Assembly (NCBI GenBank): GCA_006844605.1
Contig: SPJN01000029.1
Span: 1 to 64,000 of the forward strand
Length of the DNA stretch: 64,000 bases
DNA from: Hyphomicrobiales bacterium
GTDB taxonomy: Bacteria; Pseudomonadota; Alphaproteobacteria; SPJN01
Reading direction: 5' to 3'
The notes below the pieces were generated by a model. It was not told the origin of the DNA, searched no databases, and saw only the letters and a list, made by a program, of their open reading frames with translations. Of this stretch, positions 19,415 to 29,364 are shown piece by piece (position 1 is the first letter of the stretch; each line of letters starts with the position of its first letter). Both the position numbers and the translations under genes were made by a program.

Positions 19415-20890
19415 CTAACCGACACTGCCTTCAAGGGAAATACCGACAAGTTTTTGCGCTTCGACCGCAAATTCCATCGGCAATTGCTGCAACACCTCGC
19501 GGCAGAAACCATTGACGATCAGTGTCACGGCTTCTTCTTCGGGGATGCCGCGCTGACGGCAGTAAAATAGTTGATCTTCTGAAATGGTTGAGGTTGTCGC
19601 CTCATGTTCAATCTGTGCATCAGGATTCCGCGATTCGATATAAGGAACCGTGTGGGCACCGCATGTCTTACCGATTAACAGGCTATCGCATTGGGTATAG
19701 TTCCGTGCGCCTGACGCATTGGGGTGCATGGACACAAGTCCACGATAGGTCTGGTCAGACCGTCCAGCAGATATACCTTTTGAAATAATGCGCGACCGGG
19801 TGTTCTTGCCCAGATGCATCATTTTCGTACCCGTGTCTGCTTGCTGGCGATTATTGGTAATGGCGATGGAGTAAAACTCCCCCACTGAATTATCACCACG
19901 CAACACGCAGGAAGGATATTTCCATGTGATCGCCGACCCGGTTTCAACCTGAGTCCATGAAATTTTGGAGTTGCGGCCCGCGCACAAACCTCGTTTGGTC
20001 ACAAAGTTATAAATGCCGCCCTTGCCATCGGCATCACCGGGATACCAATTCTGCACAGTTGAATACTTAATTTCGGCATCATCCAGCGCGATCAGTTCAA
20101 CCACAGCGGCATGCAACTGATTTTCGTCGCGCATGGGGGCAGTGCACCCTTCAAGATAGGAAACATATGATCCCTTATCTGCGATGATCAACGTCCGTTC
20201 AAACTGGCCGGTATTTTCCGCATTGATCCGGAAATAGGTCGACAGCTCCATCGGGCAGCGCACCCCTTCGGGCACATAGACGAATGAGCCATCGGAAAAT
20301 ACCGCAGAGTTCAACGTGGCATGGAAATTATCCGTTACCGGCACGACGGAGCCGAGATATTTCTTCACCAAATCAGGATAATCCTGAATGGCCTCTGAGA
20401 TTGAACAGAAGATCACGCCCGCTTCGGCCAATTCCTTTTTGAAGGTTGTACCGACAGAGACCGAATCAAACACGGCGTCAACGGCGACCTTACGCTCATA
20501 CCCTTCAACACCTGCAAGGATTTTCTGCTCCTCAAGCGGGATACCAAGCTTTTCATAGGTGCGCAAAAGCTCAGGATCGACGTCCTCAAGGCTTTTGGGT
20601 TTTTCCGCCATGCTTTTGGGCTGGGCGTAGTAATAGGCATCCTGATAATCAATTTTCGGATGTTCGACGCGCGCCCAATTCGGCTCGTCCATAGACAGCC
20701 AGCGGCTATAAGCATCAAGCCGCCAATCAAGCATCCAGCTGGGCTCGTTCTTTTTGGCCGAGATATAGCGGACGATATCCTCGTTCAGCCCCTTTGGCGC
20801 ATAATCCGATTCAATGTCCGAAGCCCAACCATGCTCGTACTTTTCGCCAAGCGCGGCGACCTGTTCCTTGGTTTTATCAACTGCAACCAT
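19415..20890 (-). CDS. sufB: Fe-S assembly scaffold subunit SufB
   Basis: Scaffold protein of 491 aa on which clusters are built with SufC and SufD. Characteristic stretches are [40 protein letters not shown], and the C-terminal [14 protein letters not shown] and [20 protein letters not shown], including the conserved cysteine thought to accept sulfur. Length is normal. It begins 24 bp after the class I cysteine desulfurase gene. Confidence 0.97.
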   Translation of the reverse strand: MVAVDKTKEQVAALGEKYEHGWASDIESDYAPKGLNEDIVRYISAKKNEPSWMLDWRLDAYSRWLSMDEPNWARVEHPKIDYQDAYYYAQPKSMAEKPKSLEDVDPELLRTYEKLGIPLEEQKILAGVEGYERKVAVDAVFDSVSVGTTFKKELAEAGVIFCSISEAIQDYPDLVKKYLGSVVPVTDNFHATLNSAVFSDGSFVYVPEGVRCPMELSTYFRINAENTGQFERTLIIADKGSYVSYLEGCTAPMRDENQLHAAVVELIALDDAEIKYSTVQNWYPGDADGKGGIYNFVTKRGLCAGRNSKISWTQVETGSAITWKYPSCVLRGDNSVGEFYSIAITNNRQQADTGTKMMHLGKNTRSRIISKGISAGRSDQTYRGLVSMHPNASGARNYTQCDSLLIGKTCGAHTVPYIESRNPDAQIEHEATTSTISEDQLFYCRQRGIPEEEAVTLIVNGFCREVLQQLPMEFAVEAQKLVGISLEGSVG

Positions 20891-20914
20891 GTTTCCGTCC
20901 CTAAATCGCCGCCG

Positions 20915-22054
20915 CTAGGCCGCTGATGATGGCTGGCCAAGCCGTCCGTAAATGGCCTGCCATTCATCGATAAATCGGTTGATATCTTCTTCTGTTGTAG
21001 CCGCGCCAGTGCTGACACGGATCACGCATTTTGCCCGCGCGTCGTCTAGTCCCATCGCCTGCAAAACGCCTGAGGTGCCGACCTTACCCGATGAGCATGC
21101 CGCGCCGGACGACACGCAAATCCCCGCAAGGTCGAAATTCATTAATTGAGTTGCCGCCTCAACATTTGGCATTTCAATGGCGCTGCATGTGGCGACACGC
21201 GGCGCATCAGCACCGATGACCCGGCCACCCGCACTGTTGATTGCTGTCTCTAACGTCATCTGCAAATCACGCAAACGGTCCTGATGCGCCAGCAGCGTCG
21301 CAACCTGACCGGCAGCCGCACCAAAACCAACTATGCCCAATAGGTTTTCGCTGCCGCCGCGGGCACCTTGTTCCTGCCCACCACCATACTGGATAGCAGA
21401 AAGGTCGATACCGTTGCGAACATGCAAGGCACCAACGCCCATCGGGCCGCCGATCTTGTGGGCTGCAATCGACAGGAAATCCGCCGCAAAGGCCAGCGGC
21501 GTCAGCTCAACCTTTCCCAGCGCCTGAATGGCATCCACATGTAACAGCGCATCATGTTGCTGGCACAGGCTTGCTACCTGGTCCATCGGTTGGATAGTGC
21601 CAACCTCATTATTCACGGCCATCACACTGACAAGCGCCTTATCGGCGTCTTGCAAGGCAGCTTTCAGCGCCGTCAAATCAACGACGCCTTGGTCGTCACA
21701 TGGCAACACAGTCACAGGCAGGTCAGAAGCCTTTGCAACGGCATTCACCGCGTCATGTTCCGTCCCACCAACAATCAACCGGGTAACGCCGTTGGCTGCT
21801 GCGCCGCCCCGCAGGGCAAGGTTATTTGCCTCCGTTCCGCCAGAGGTAAAGACAAGACGCCCGGCGCAGCCTGCAACTAACGCCAACACCTGTGCCCGTG
21901 CCTGATCAATCAACGACTTGCCCGCACGCCCCGCCGTGTGGATAGAAGACGGGTTGCCCACCTGATCCAAGGCAGCAGTGATCACTGCCTTTGTTTCATC
22001 CAACAAAGGCGCAGTGGCATGATAATCAAGATAGATCATCTTTCCTGTGGTCAC
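20915..22054 (-). CDS. Class I cysteine desulfurase (IscS/NifS-like) in the suf operon
   Basis: PLP-dependent desulfurase of 379 aa. It begins IYLDYHATAPLLDETK, has the PLP Lys in SIAAHKIGGPMGVGAL and the catalytic Cys in the loop SSGAACSSGKVGTS, all typical of class I (IscS/NifS) enzymes rather than SufS. Class I enzymes can donate sulfur directly to scaffolds. It lies between iscR and sufB and overlaps the iscR stop by 4 nt, so the operon encodes two desulfurases of different classes. Such a gene in front of sufB is known in alphaproteobacteria. Confidence 0.93.
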   Translation of the reverse strand: MTTGKMIYLDYHATAPLLDETKAVITAALDQVGNPSSIHTAGRAGKSLIDQARAQVLALVAGCAGRLVFTSGGTEANNLALRGGAAANGVTRLIVGGTEHDAVNAVAKASDLPVTVLPCDDQGVVDLTALKAALQDADKALVSVMAVNNEVGTIQPMDQVASLCQQHDALLHVDAIQALGKVELTPLAFAADFLSIAAHKIGGPMGVGALHVRNGIDLSAIQYGGGQEQGARGGSENLLGIVGFGAAAGQVATLLAHQDRLRDLQMTLETAINSAGGRVIGADAPRVATCSAIEMPNVEAATQLMNFDLAGICVSSGAACSSGKVGTSGVLQAMGLDDARAKCVIRVSTGAATTEEDINRFIDEWQAIYGRLGQPSSAA

Positions 22055-22515
22055 AGCGCCCGCTCCGCAAAGGGTGCATCGGTCATCAGCCCTGCCTTGC
22101 CGATCACATTACGATCAACAACATCAGCCAATGTGATGGACGCCAAGAACACATTAATTTGGCGCGCCAGTTCGTCCCACAGATCATGGGTCAAACAACG
22201 GGTTGAAGACCCGGTGCATCCAATTGCTGAATCACTGTCACAACGGGTTGTTTGAATAGCCTCATCCACCGCACGGATGACATCAGCGATACACAATTCA
22301 TCGGCGGGACGGGCCAGCAAATAGCCGCCACCAGGCCCGCGAACGGAACTAACAACACCGTTACGGCGCAATTTGCCGAACAATTGTTCAAGATATGTTT
22401 GGGAAATATCCTGCCTGATCGCGATATCAGATAGATTCACCGGCCCATGATCACCATGCTTGGCAAGGTCAACCAGTGCTAAAACCGCATACTGTCCCTT
22501 TGTGCTTAGCTTCAT
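22051..22515 (-). CDS. iscR: Rrf2-family Fe-S regulator IscR
   Basis: Winged-helix repressor of 154 aa that senses Fe-S status through its own [2Fe-2S] cluster. The N-terminus MKLSTKGQYAVLALVDLA and the wing GPGGGYLLARP match IscR, and the cluster region TTRC...CLTHDLW aligns with E. coli IscR. Cysteines are at 92, 100 and 107 with His110; spacing is C-x7-C-x6-C instead of the E. coli C-x5-C-x5-C. It heads the suf operon and an IscR site sits over its promoter, so it should repress its own operon when clusters are plentiful. Confidence 0.95.
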   Translation of the reverse strand: MKLSTKGQYAVLALVDLAKHGDHGPVNLSDIAIRQDISQTYLEQLFGKLRRNGVVSSVRGPGGGYLLARPADELCIADVIRAVDEAIQTTRCDSDSAIGCTGSSTRCLTHDLWDELARQINVFLASITLADVVDRNVIGKAGLMTDAPFAERAL

Positions 22516-22643
22516 GTCAGTTCATCCTGCATTAAAAATCTGATGGCCCGCGATGCTTTGTCTCTTGAGAAATTATGGCAGACAAAGCTATAACCGCGAC
22601 TAAAGAGAACACAATGCCGCAAATTGCCTGCCTTATTGACACG

Positions 22644-22672
22644 ATTTAGCAATTCACGACTAATTTAGTCAA
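22644..22672 (-). promoter_or_regulatory. Promoter of the iscR-suf operon
   Basis: On the minus strand TTGACT (22672-22667) is followed after exactly 17 bp by CTAAAT (22649-22644), giving a plausible sigma-70 promoter with transcription starting near 22637. That leaves a leader of about 120 nt before iscR. The -35 and spacer lie inside the IscR box. Confidence 0.65.
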
Positions 22673-22676
22673 GTAT
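22652..22676 (-). promoter_or_regulatory. IscR binding site (type 1 box) at the suf promoter
   Basis: Read on the minus strand this 25-bp site starts ATACTTGACT and ends TAGTCGTGAAT, around the perfect 13-bp palindrome GACTAAATTAGTC. It matches the E. coli type 1 IscR consensus (ATAxxTGACTxxxxTAGTCxxxxAT) nearly throughout. It covers the -35 hexamer and spacer of the operon promoter, the arrangement expected for autorepression. A further TTAGTCGCGGTTAT half-site downstream (around 22590-22605) may be a weaker second site. Confidence 0.8.
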
Positions 22677-22767
22677 AGAACCGGGTCATAATGGCTCAAT
22701 TATGCGGTTTTTCTGAAATAGGCGACAAATTTACTCAGCTTTATATGCTGCCTGACTGGAGTTTCCC

Positions 22768-23430
22768 ATGCCCGAGGTGATTTTTCCCGGCCCTGAAGGC
22801 CGTCTTGATGGACGTTACCAGCGTGGCCCCGGCGATAATCCGCCCATTGCGATTATCCTGCACCCGCACCCGCGTTTTGGCGGCTCCATGAACAATAAGG
22901 TCGTGTTTCAGGCCTATGAAACCTTTGTAAAGCGCGGTTTTTCCGTTTTGCGGTTTAATTTCCGCGGTGTCGGTCGTAGCCAGGGTGAATTTGATGAAGG
23001 CATTGGCGAATTGTCAGATGCCGCATCCGCGCTTGATTGGTTGCAGCAGGAAAACCCCAATGCCCGCCAATGCTGGGTCACCGGGTTTTCATTCGGCGCG
23101 TGGATCGGTATGCAGTTGCTGATGCGTCGCCCTGAAATTTCAGGCTTTATCTCAATCGCGCCGCCTGCGAACCTTTACGACTTTACCTTCCTTGCCCCCT
23201 GCCCCTCATCCGGGTTGTTTATCTCTGGCACTGAAGACAAGGTCGTCCCGCCCGCAGATGCCGCCGCATTGGCCGAACGGTTGACTGCGCAGAAGGATAT
23301 TACCATCGACCACGTTTTGGTTGATGGGGCCAATCACTTCTTCGAAGCGAACATCACCGATGTACGGAAAGAGATGGACACCTATCTGGATCGCCGTATG
23401 CCGGAAATTGACGCTGCCGGCGGCAAATAG
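22768..23430 (+). CDS. Alpha/beta hydrolase (KANL3/Tex30 or YtmA-like short dienelactone-hydrolase type)
   Basis: Compact hydrolase of 220 aa. The nucleophile elbow is GFSFGAW (catalytic Ser), the acid is in SGTEDKVVP and the His in DGANHFFE, so the triad is complete. HPHPRFGGSMNNKVV is the oxyanion-hole segment. The substrate is unknown; such proteins are cytoplasmic esterases. It is transcribed away from the suf operon, so the 252-bp gap between them holds promoters for both. Confidence 0.82.
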   Translation: MPEVIFPGPEGRLDGRYQRGPGDNPPIAIILHPHPRFGGSMNNKVVFQAYETFVKRGFSVLRFNFRGVGRSQGEFDEGIGELSDAASALDWLQQENPNARQCWVTGFSFGAWIGMQLLMRRPEISGFISIAPPANLYDFTFLAPCPSSGLFISGTEDKVVPPADAAALAERLTAQKDITIDHVLVDGANHFFEANITDVRKEMDTYLDRRMPEIDAAGGK

Positions 23431-23437
23431 CCAAACG

Positions 23438-24553
23438 CTATTTTGATGGTAGAGCCAGCTGCCCACCAGTTTGGGCGGCTGGCACGCCTGTTGTACCGGG
23501 CATCGATAAGGCAAGCCCCCTGACAGCGCGCGCCGCCAAATAGGCAAAGCATTGCGCCTCAATCACATCACCATCCCAGCCAAGGGACTGCGCTGTCCTG
23601 ATTTGACAGCCTGTCTGCGCGCCGATCATCGCAAGCATCACAGGATTATGACTGCCGCCGCCTGACGCGATCAACAGCGTGGGCATTTGCGGTAATTGTT
23701 TCAGCGCAAGCGCAATGGATTGCGCTGTAAAGGCCGTTAGCGTTGCTGCGCCATCTGCCATCGACAGCCCCGCCACTGCAGCCAAATCAAAATCATATCG
23801 ATCCAGGCTTTTCGGCGGCAGCTGACCGAAATAGGGATGTGCCATCAGGCGTGCCAAACAGCCCTCATCCACTTTCCCTTGGGCAGCCATTGCTCCATCC
23901 TTGTCAAAGCGTCCATGCCCCGCGTGTTCGACCCATTGGTCAAGCAAACCATTGGCAGGCCCTGTATCAAACGCAAGTAAGTCACCAGCACCAACAAGGG
24001 TGATATTCGCCACCCCACCAAGGTTAAGAATACCAACAGGCCCTGCCAGTCCAGCATCGGCAACCAAAGCTGCGTGATAAAGCGGTGCCAATGGCGCGCC
24101 TTGCCCACCCGCAGCCATATCGGCGCTGCGAAAATCAAAAATAGTCGGCAGCCCAGATTGCTGGGCCAAGCGCCCTCCATCCCCAATTTGCCAAGTCAGA
24201 GCGCGCTCTGGCCTGTGCAGCACTGTTTGGCCGTGAAAGCCCACCAATTCCGCCCCCCCAATCGCCAGTGCGGCAACAATCTCAACATGGCTTTGATGCA
24301 GGACGTCTTCTGCCTGCCCGATTATAGCCTGCCCCTCGCGCACCTCATCCCAATCAAGGGCGGCCGCAACGGCCTCCTGCAACACTGCCCGTTCTGCTGC
24401 GGTGTAGGGCCGGGACACAGACTTGATCGGGTTAACATGCCCTTCCCCATCGGTTTCAAGAAGGGCACCATCAACGCCATCCAGCGACGTGCCACTCATC
24501 AACCCGATCGCGCGAATTGGTCGCCCGTCCCGTAAATGCTGCAAAGCTTCCAT
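23438..24553 (-). CDS. anmK: Anhydro-N-acetylmuramic acid kinase AnmK
   Basis: Cell-wall recycling kinase of 371 aa that phosphorylates and opens anhydro-MurNAc released from peptidoglycan turnover. ASKHA motifs are clear: GLMSGTSLDGVDGALLE (phosphate 1), LNLGGVANIT, FDTGPANGLLDQW and IASGGGSHN. The frame is open to an ATG at 24604 that would overlap the divergent tyrS ATG. The ATG at 24553 is preferred because AGGGG sits 8 nt upstream and homologues start close to the first motif. Confidence 0.93.
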   Translation of the reverse strand: MEALQHLRDGRPIRAIGLMSGTSLDGVDGALLETDGEGHVNPIKSVSRPYTAAERAVLQEAVAAALDWDEVREGQAIIGQAEDVLHQSHVEIVAALAIGGAELVGFHGQTVLHRPERALTWQIGDGGRLAQQSGLPTIFDFRSADMAAGGQGAPLAPLYHAALVADAGLAGPVGILNLGGVANITLVGAGDLLAFDTGPANGLLDQWVEHAGHGRFDKDGAMAAQGKVDEGCLARLMAHPYFGQLPPKSLDRYDFDLAAVAGLSMADGAATLTAFTAQSIALALKQLPQMPTLLIASGGGSHNPVMLAMIGAQTGCQIRTAQSLGWDGDVIEAQCFAYLAARAVRGLALSMPGTTGVPAAQTGGQLALPSK

Positions 24554-24602
24554 TCGGCAAGCCCCTGTGTTAGACCGCCATCCAAATTCGGATGGATAGA
24601 TC

Positions 24603-25850
24603 ATGACAAACTACAAGTCAGACTTTTTAAAGGTGATGGACGAGCGTGGCTACCTTAATCAGGTCACGGACACCGATGCCTTGGACGACAAAGCATCTTC
24701 CGGCATTCTGACCGCCTATATGGGGTTTGATTGCACGGCGACGTCCCTGCACGCAGGGTCCATGATGGCAATTATGGCCATGCGCCGCCTGCAACAGGCT
24801 GGGCACAAGCCGATAATTCTGCTGGGTGGTGGCACGACACGGATCGGTGATCCGTCGGGCAAGGATTCTGCACGCCAAATTTTGACCCCTGAAAAGATCG
24901 AAGAGAACAAGGCAGGCATTCGCAAAAATTTTGAAAATCTGATCAGTTTTGGCGATGGCCCGACAGACGCCGTATTGGTAGACAATGCCGACTGGCTACT
25001 GAACCTGAACTACATTGATCTATTGCGTGATGTGGGCAAGCATTTTTCAATCAATCGAATGCTGACCTTTGAATCGGTCAAGCAACGGTTGGAACGTGAC
25101 CAGCCGCTGTCTTTCCTCGAATTCAATTACATCATTCTACAGTCCTACGACTTTGTGGAATTGAACAAGCGTTTTGGCTGCACCCTGCAAATGGGTGGGT
25201 CAGACCAATGGGGCAATATCGTCAGCGGCATTGATCTGGGTCGCCGCATGACCGGCGCGGATTTATATGGCCTGACCATTCCGCTACTGACCACCTCAAC
25301 CGGGGCGAAGATGGGCAAAACCGCAGAAGGCGCGGTTTGGATGAATGGCGATATGCTTGCGCCCTACGACTTTTGGCAATATTGGCGAAACGCCGATGAC
25401 GCCGATGTTGGTCGTTTCCTGCGCCTGTTGACCGACATGCCAATGGACGAGATTTCGCGACTAGAGGGGCTTGAAGGTGCCGAGATCAATGACGCCAAGA
25501 AAATTTTGGCGAATGAGATCACAGCACTGGTTCACGGTCGTGACGCAGCAAAAGCAGCTGAACAGACCGCGCAAAAGACGTTTGAACAAGGCACGATCGG
25601 TGATGACCTACCCCGCATCAGCGTCGGCGCTGACCGCCTGTCTAGCGGGATCAATATTCTGGATGCACTGGTTGAAACCGGCCTTGCCAAATCGAAAGGT
25701 GAAGCACGCCGCCTGATCAAACAGAACGGTGCCAAGCTGAATGATGGCCCCATTGCCGATGATCAAGTGACCGTTGCGGACGCTGATGTGAATGATGGTG
25801 TTGTGAAACTATCAGTTGGCAAGAAGCGCCACGCCCTGATCGAAGCTTAA
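24603..25850 (+). CDS. tyrS: Tyrosyl-tRNA synthetase
   Basis: Class I aminoacyl-tRNA synthetase of 415 aa, bacterial TyrRS type. The HIGH equivalent is LHAGS after DCTATS, the KMSKS equivalent is GAKMGKT, and the tyrosine pocket motif QGSD-like MGGSDQWGN is present. A C-terminal S4 RNA-binding domain follows (about 345-410). It is divergent from anmK and ends 3 bp from the convergent DUF3971 gene. Confidence 0.97.
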   Translation: MTNYKSDFLKVMDERGYLNQVTDTDALDDKASSGILTAYMGFDCTATSLHAGSMMAIMAMRRLQQAGHKPIILLGGGTTRIGDPSGKDSARQILTPEKIEENKAGIRKNFENLISFGDGPTDAVLVDNADWLLNLNYIDLLRDVGKHFSINRMLTFESVKQRLERDQPLSFLEFNYIILQSYDFVELNKRFGCTLQMGGSDQWGNIVSGIDLGRRMTGADLYGLTIPLLTTSTGAKMGKTAEGAVWMNGDMLAPYDFWQYWRNADDADVGRFLRLLTDMPMDEISRLEGLEGAEINDAKKILANEITALVHGRDAAKAAEQTAQKTFEQGTIGDDLPRISVGADRLSSGINILDALVETGLAKSKGEARRLIKQNGAKLNDGPIADDQVTVADADVNDGVVKLSVGKKRHALIEA

Positions 25851-25853
25851 TCC

Positions 25854-28800
25854 CTATTCGCCACTTGCAGCGGAAGGGCGTTCTTCTTGCGTCGATATCG
25901 GCTGCGGTGGGGCAGCCTGATCTTCTTGCGGCGCGGGCAATTCTTCAGCGTCAAGCGGCGGCATTTCCTTGGGCAGCGTTGCCTTTTTCTCTGCATTCGG
26001 GTTCGTCGCCGGATTTGAATCGCCAAAGATACCGCGCAGGAACCCAGGCGTTAAAGCGGACAACGGATTGACCGTAATTTTCGCCGGGCGGCCATCGCCA
26101 TTGCTATCGATTGCAAAATTCGCTGCGAAAAGCCCCTCGCCTTCGCCCCCGACAAGCAACTCCCCAATCACCGGAATTTTGCCTATTGCAGCGTTCAATG
26201 TGTAAGCAGGGGCAATCGTGCCATCAATATCCATCGCCCCATCAAATCCGATGACGCCACGGCCCTTAATCCCGACCGATGGGCCAACGGCGCGCCCATC
26301 TTTGAATCGCACTTGCCCATTGGCAATAGTGAACGGCACTGTAATATCAGTAAAGACCAATCCTTCACCTTGCAGTGCGCTGCCAAGCCCCGTCAGCGAG
26401 CTGACATTGATCAGTTGCGCCAACACCGGCAATTTGACGATACGAACATCCTTAACCCGCAAGCGCCCCTCCCCCTCATCAGCGGAAGCAAGATCAGGAA
26501 TGACGCCTTCGATAAGCAAATCACCATCACGGGCCTGATCTACCAGCCCCAATAGGCGAAGGAGCGAACCGCCATCCTTGGTTTCCGCATGGATGAATTG
26601 GGCGTTGTTGGGCCAAGCCTTCAGCGACACGATCAACGGCACACCAGGGTCATCAGGCGCACCCGTCAGACGCGCTGTCAGTGCCCCCGCAAAAGCAGTT
26701 GTGCCATCATCTGCCGTCTTCGGAGTGAACCGCCCCGCAAGGTCGGCTAGGATAGGTGTGCCGGCCAAATGCATTGAGGCAACCCACCAATCAAACTGGC
26801 TGATGACAGACGACTTGTCCCGCTCTTTGCTGCCCCTGCCATCATCATAATTGTCAGCGGCGTCAGCGATTTTTTCAGACCGGAACAATTCCAACCCTTC
26901 GGATAGCCAATCCTTTGCCAGATCAAGCCTGTCTGCTTCAATCTTAAGAGTGCGGCTGCCGTCTGGCTCCTCAACCGTAATCGCACTTAGATCCGTATGA
27001 TCACCAGCCTTCAATTCGGTAACATTCAATGCCTGCAACCCGCCGCCATCTGCCAATTCTGCATGCGCTTTTAGCGTCAGTCCGTCACCGATAAAGTCTG
27101 CCCGCTCCACCAAAAAACCATCACCTTGGTTTGGGATGAACAGGCTGACCGCACCACGCAGTGCCTTGCCAGGTTCTTTGCCCCAATGGATCAAAGGGGC
27201 ATCAATTGCAGCGTTCAGAAAATCACCATCCAGCTTCAGCCGCACTCCTTCGCCGCGCACAAGGCGCACATCGACAACAAGTGGCATCGGCCCCGTAACA
27301 TAGGGCATCAAATCATAGCCAAGCTGTTTACGTGCCATAGCGTCGGTATCGCCCATCACAAAAATATGCGTGCCCCCGCCGCCTTCAGGTGGCGCGGTAA
27401 AGTTTTCTGTCCATATCGCATTCACAGGCACATTGTTGATCTGTAATGGCCCTGTAGCCTTCAATCTTTTTTCCGTCACTGAAATGTCAATGTCAGCATG
27501 GGTAAACGTCATGTCCTTGACGAAGCTAGGCAATGTCGCATCACGAACCATGCCTTTAATATCCAGCGACACATCCGAAAAGGCGACTGACTTTGTCAGC
27601 GGCACCGAAATCACGGCATCCGCTGTCGCGCGACCACTAAAGTCGTCAGGGTTAAGCCCCGCCTGTCCGGGATACCCGAACGGTTCCTTATTCAAGAAAT
27701 GCATCATGGGGGCCAAGCCGCCCGACAGGGTCAATGAAATTTCAGCGGGACCACCCTTGGCCGCGAAATCAGCGATGGTAAACTGCCCCCCCGTTAGCGC
27801 CAGCCCATTAATATCACCAGCAATGTCGGTGATTGCAAAACTTTGCGCCGTCAAACGTGCCCGGCCAATCGCGTTGGTCAAGGGGGGCAATGGTCGGAAC
27901 AGGTGGGCCACGCCTCGCTGCAAATCAAATGTCAGGTCAATCGCATCTTTCGGCAGCCGCTCTCCAGACCCAAAGAATCCGGCGGGTATTGCCAAACGGA
28001 ATTGCCCATTGCTGACCAAGCCTTCGTCCATATTGGCGACAACCCAATTACGCGCGCCATCATTTTCACGATCAGGCCATAATTGTTTAAGCTGCGTTAC
28101 GGTCAGCCCATCAAGCGCGAGCGCGGCATTCACCTCCCACTCTGCCGGATTGGCGAGCGAGCCAACTTCGTCAGTGGAGCGGCTGATGGCGGCGGCGCTG
28201 CCCTCAATCACAAAGGGCGCGCGTGACAACAATATGCGCGACACTGAAATTGTTTTGAAGTCCGGACTGATTGCCCCCGCCAACTGCCCCTCGTAGATAT
28301 CAAACGGTGCAGCAAACAGACCGCCCCCACCCAGTATCTGCCCCGCCCCTAAATCAAAGGAAAAGCTGATACCGTCTTCCTGATTGGTGAAGCGTGCGCC
28401 CGTTGCCGGGTCCAACAACAAGGCCCCGGTCATCCGCCCGGTTACAGGCGCGTCCGACCCGCCCAAAAAATCGACACCGGTGAACTGGGCGACAAGATCT
28501 CCCAAAGGTAAATTATCAAATGAAAGAGTAACCCCAAGCCTGCCGGTATCCCGCTCAAACCTGCTAGACCATGCAATGGGCGTAGCTGCCCCTGCGATCC
28601 CGGCGAAGTTGAGGCGCGAAACTTCACCCACTGCCAAACTATGCGCGCCATCATCATCACGGTTGACCACAATCTGTGATGAATTCAACGCCCAGTTTGA
28701 GCCGGTTTGTCGGTTTTCAACCAGCACCAAACTGTTGCGCAGTTCAAACTCCTCCAAAAAGCCGATCGCGCTTTTCCGGTCCGGTGGCGCAAGTAGTGCC

Positions 28801-29321
28801 AGTAGAACCGGTGACAGTGGCGCACGCTGATCCGGCGGCACCGGTGCCGCTGTCGGTGCTGGCGTTGGCGTTGCCGCGCCGTCCGATTGCGTACTCCCTG
28901 ACAGGGCGAAACGGCCATCCTCATATATCACCAGTGTGACGGCAAGGTCGCTGATAGACACGCGCAACGGTGCGATAATACCGTTAAACAAGGCCCTTCC
29001 GCTCAACCCAATATTGGCTTTAGGGATACTGATCGCTTCCCCTTCAAGGTCAGTCACCACAATTTTATGAAGTTGCACATCCAGGGACAGTGCCTTCGGG
29101 TTCCAGGCAACGACCACTTCATCAAGGGTGATGGACAGGTCTTCCCGCTCCGCACTCAAAGCCGCGGCGATATAGGTTTCCGCACCCGTTAGCGCAATCG
29201 GCCCCTGCGATAAGCGCCAACCAAGCAACACCAATCCAAGGCTAAGAACGGCAAAACTACCGGTCAAAAGCGCTGAAACAGGTTTTATAAGACGACGTGG
29301 CAAATGGGGGTCTTTCAACAA
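25854..29321 (-). CDS. DUF3971/AsmA-family (YhdP-like) envelope protein
   Basis: Very large protein of 1155 aa with one N-terminal membrane anchor (about 15-38) and a long beta-rich periplasmic body ending in an AsmA-like C-terminal region. The last ~60 residues are Pro/Glu-rich. This is the alphaproteobacterial DUF3971 counterpart of E. coli YhdP, a bridge-like protein proposed to move phospholipids from inner to outer membrane. A Pro/Ala stretch near residues 150-165 looks like a linker. It is divergent from glnE with a 76-bp gap holding an inverted repeat. Confidence 0.85.
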   Translation of the reverse strand: MLKDPHLPRRLIKPVSALLTGSFAVLSLGLVLLGWRLSQGPIALTGAETYIAAALSAEREDLSITLDEVVVAWNPKALSLDVQLHKIVVTDLEGEAISIPKANIGLSGRALFNGIIAPLRVSISDLAVTLVIYEDGRFALSGSTQSDGAATPTPAPTAAPVPPDQRAPLSPVLLALLAPPDRKSAIGFLEEFELRNSLVLVENRQTGSNWALNSSQIVVNRDDDGAHSLAVGEVSRLNFAGIAGAATPIAWSSRFERDTGRLGVTLSFDNLPLGDLVAQFTGVDFLGGSDAPVTGRMTGALLLDPATGARFTNQEDGISFSFDLGAGQILGGGGLFAAPFDIYEGQLAGAISPDFKTISVSRILLSRAPFVIEGSAAAISRSTDEVGSLANPAEWEVNAALALDGLTVTQLKQLWPDRENDGARNWVVANMDEGLVSNGQFRLAIPAGFFGSGERLPKDAIDLTFDLQRGVAHLFRPLPPLTNAIGRARLTAQSFAITDIAGDINGLALTGGQFTIADFAAKGGPAEISLTLSGGLAPMMHFLNKEPFGYPGQAGLNPDDFSGRATADAVISVPLTKSVAFSDVSLDIKGMVRDATLPSFVKDMTFTHADIDISVTEKRLKATGPLQINNVPVNAIWTENFTAPPEGGGGTHIFVMGDTDAMARKQLGYDLMPYVTGPMPLVVDVRLVRGEGVRLKLDGDFLNAAIDAPLIHWGKEPGKALRGAVSLFIPNQGDGFLVERADFIGDGLTLKAHAELADGGGLQALNVTELKAGDHTDLSAITVEEPDGSRTLKIEADRLDLAKDWLSEGLELFRSEKIADAADNYDDGRGSKERDKSSVISQFDWWVASMHLAGTPILADLAGRFTPKTADDGTTAFAGALTARLTGAPDDPGVPLIVSLKAWPNNAQFIHAETKDGGSLLRLLGLVDQARDGDLLIEGVIPDLASADEGEGRLRVKDVRIVKLPVLAQLINVSSLTGLGSALQGEGLVFTDITVPFTIANGQVRFKDGRAVGPSVGIKGRGVIGFDGAMDIDGTIAPAYTLNAAIGKIPVIGELLVGGEGEGLFAANFAIDSNGDGRPAKITVNPLSALTPGFLRGIFGDSNPATNPNAEKKATLPKEMPPLDAEELPAPQEDQAAPPQPISTQEERPSAASGE

Positions 29322-29346
29322 GGTTGCACAAACAGTGGCGTGACGG

Positions 29347-29364
29347 GCCTAATATTGTTTAGGC
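29347..29364. repeat. Inverted repeat between the YhdP-like gene and glnE
   Basis: GCCTAA (29347-29352) and TTAGGC (29359-29364) are perfect reverse complements 6 bp apart, centred in the 76-bp divergent gap. This geometry suits a dimeric regulator that could control one or both genes; no known operator was recognised. Confidence 0.35.

Noticed and set aside
27370-28296. 308-codon ORF antisense to the YhdP-like gene
   Set aside because: Composition is that of a complementary-strand shadow of a GC-rich gene (rich in Ser, Pro, Ala); no ribosome site or recognisable domain.
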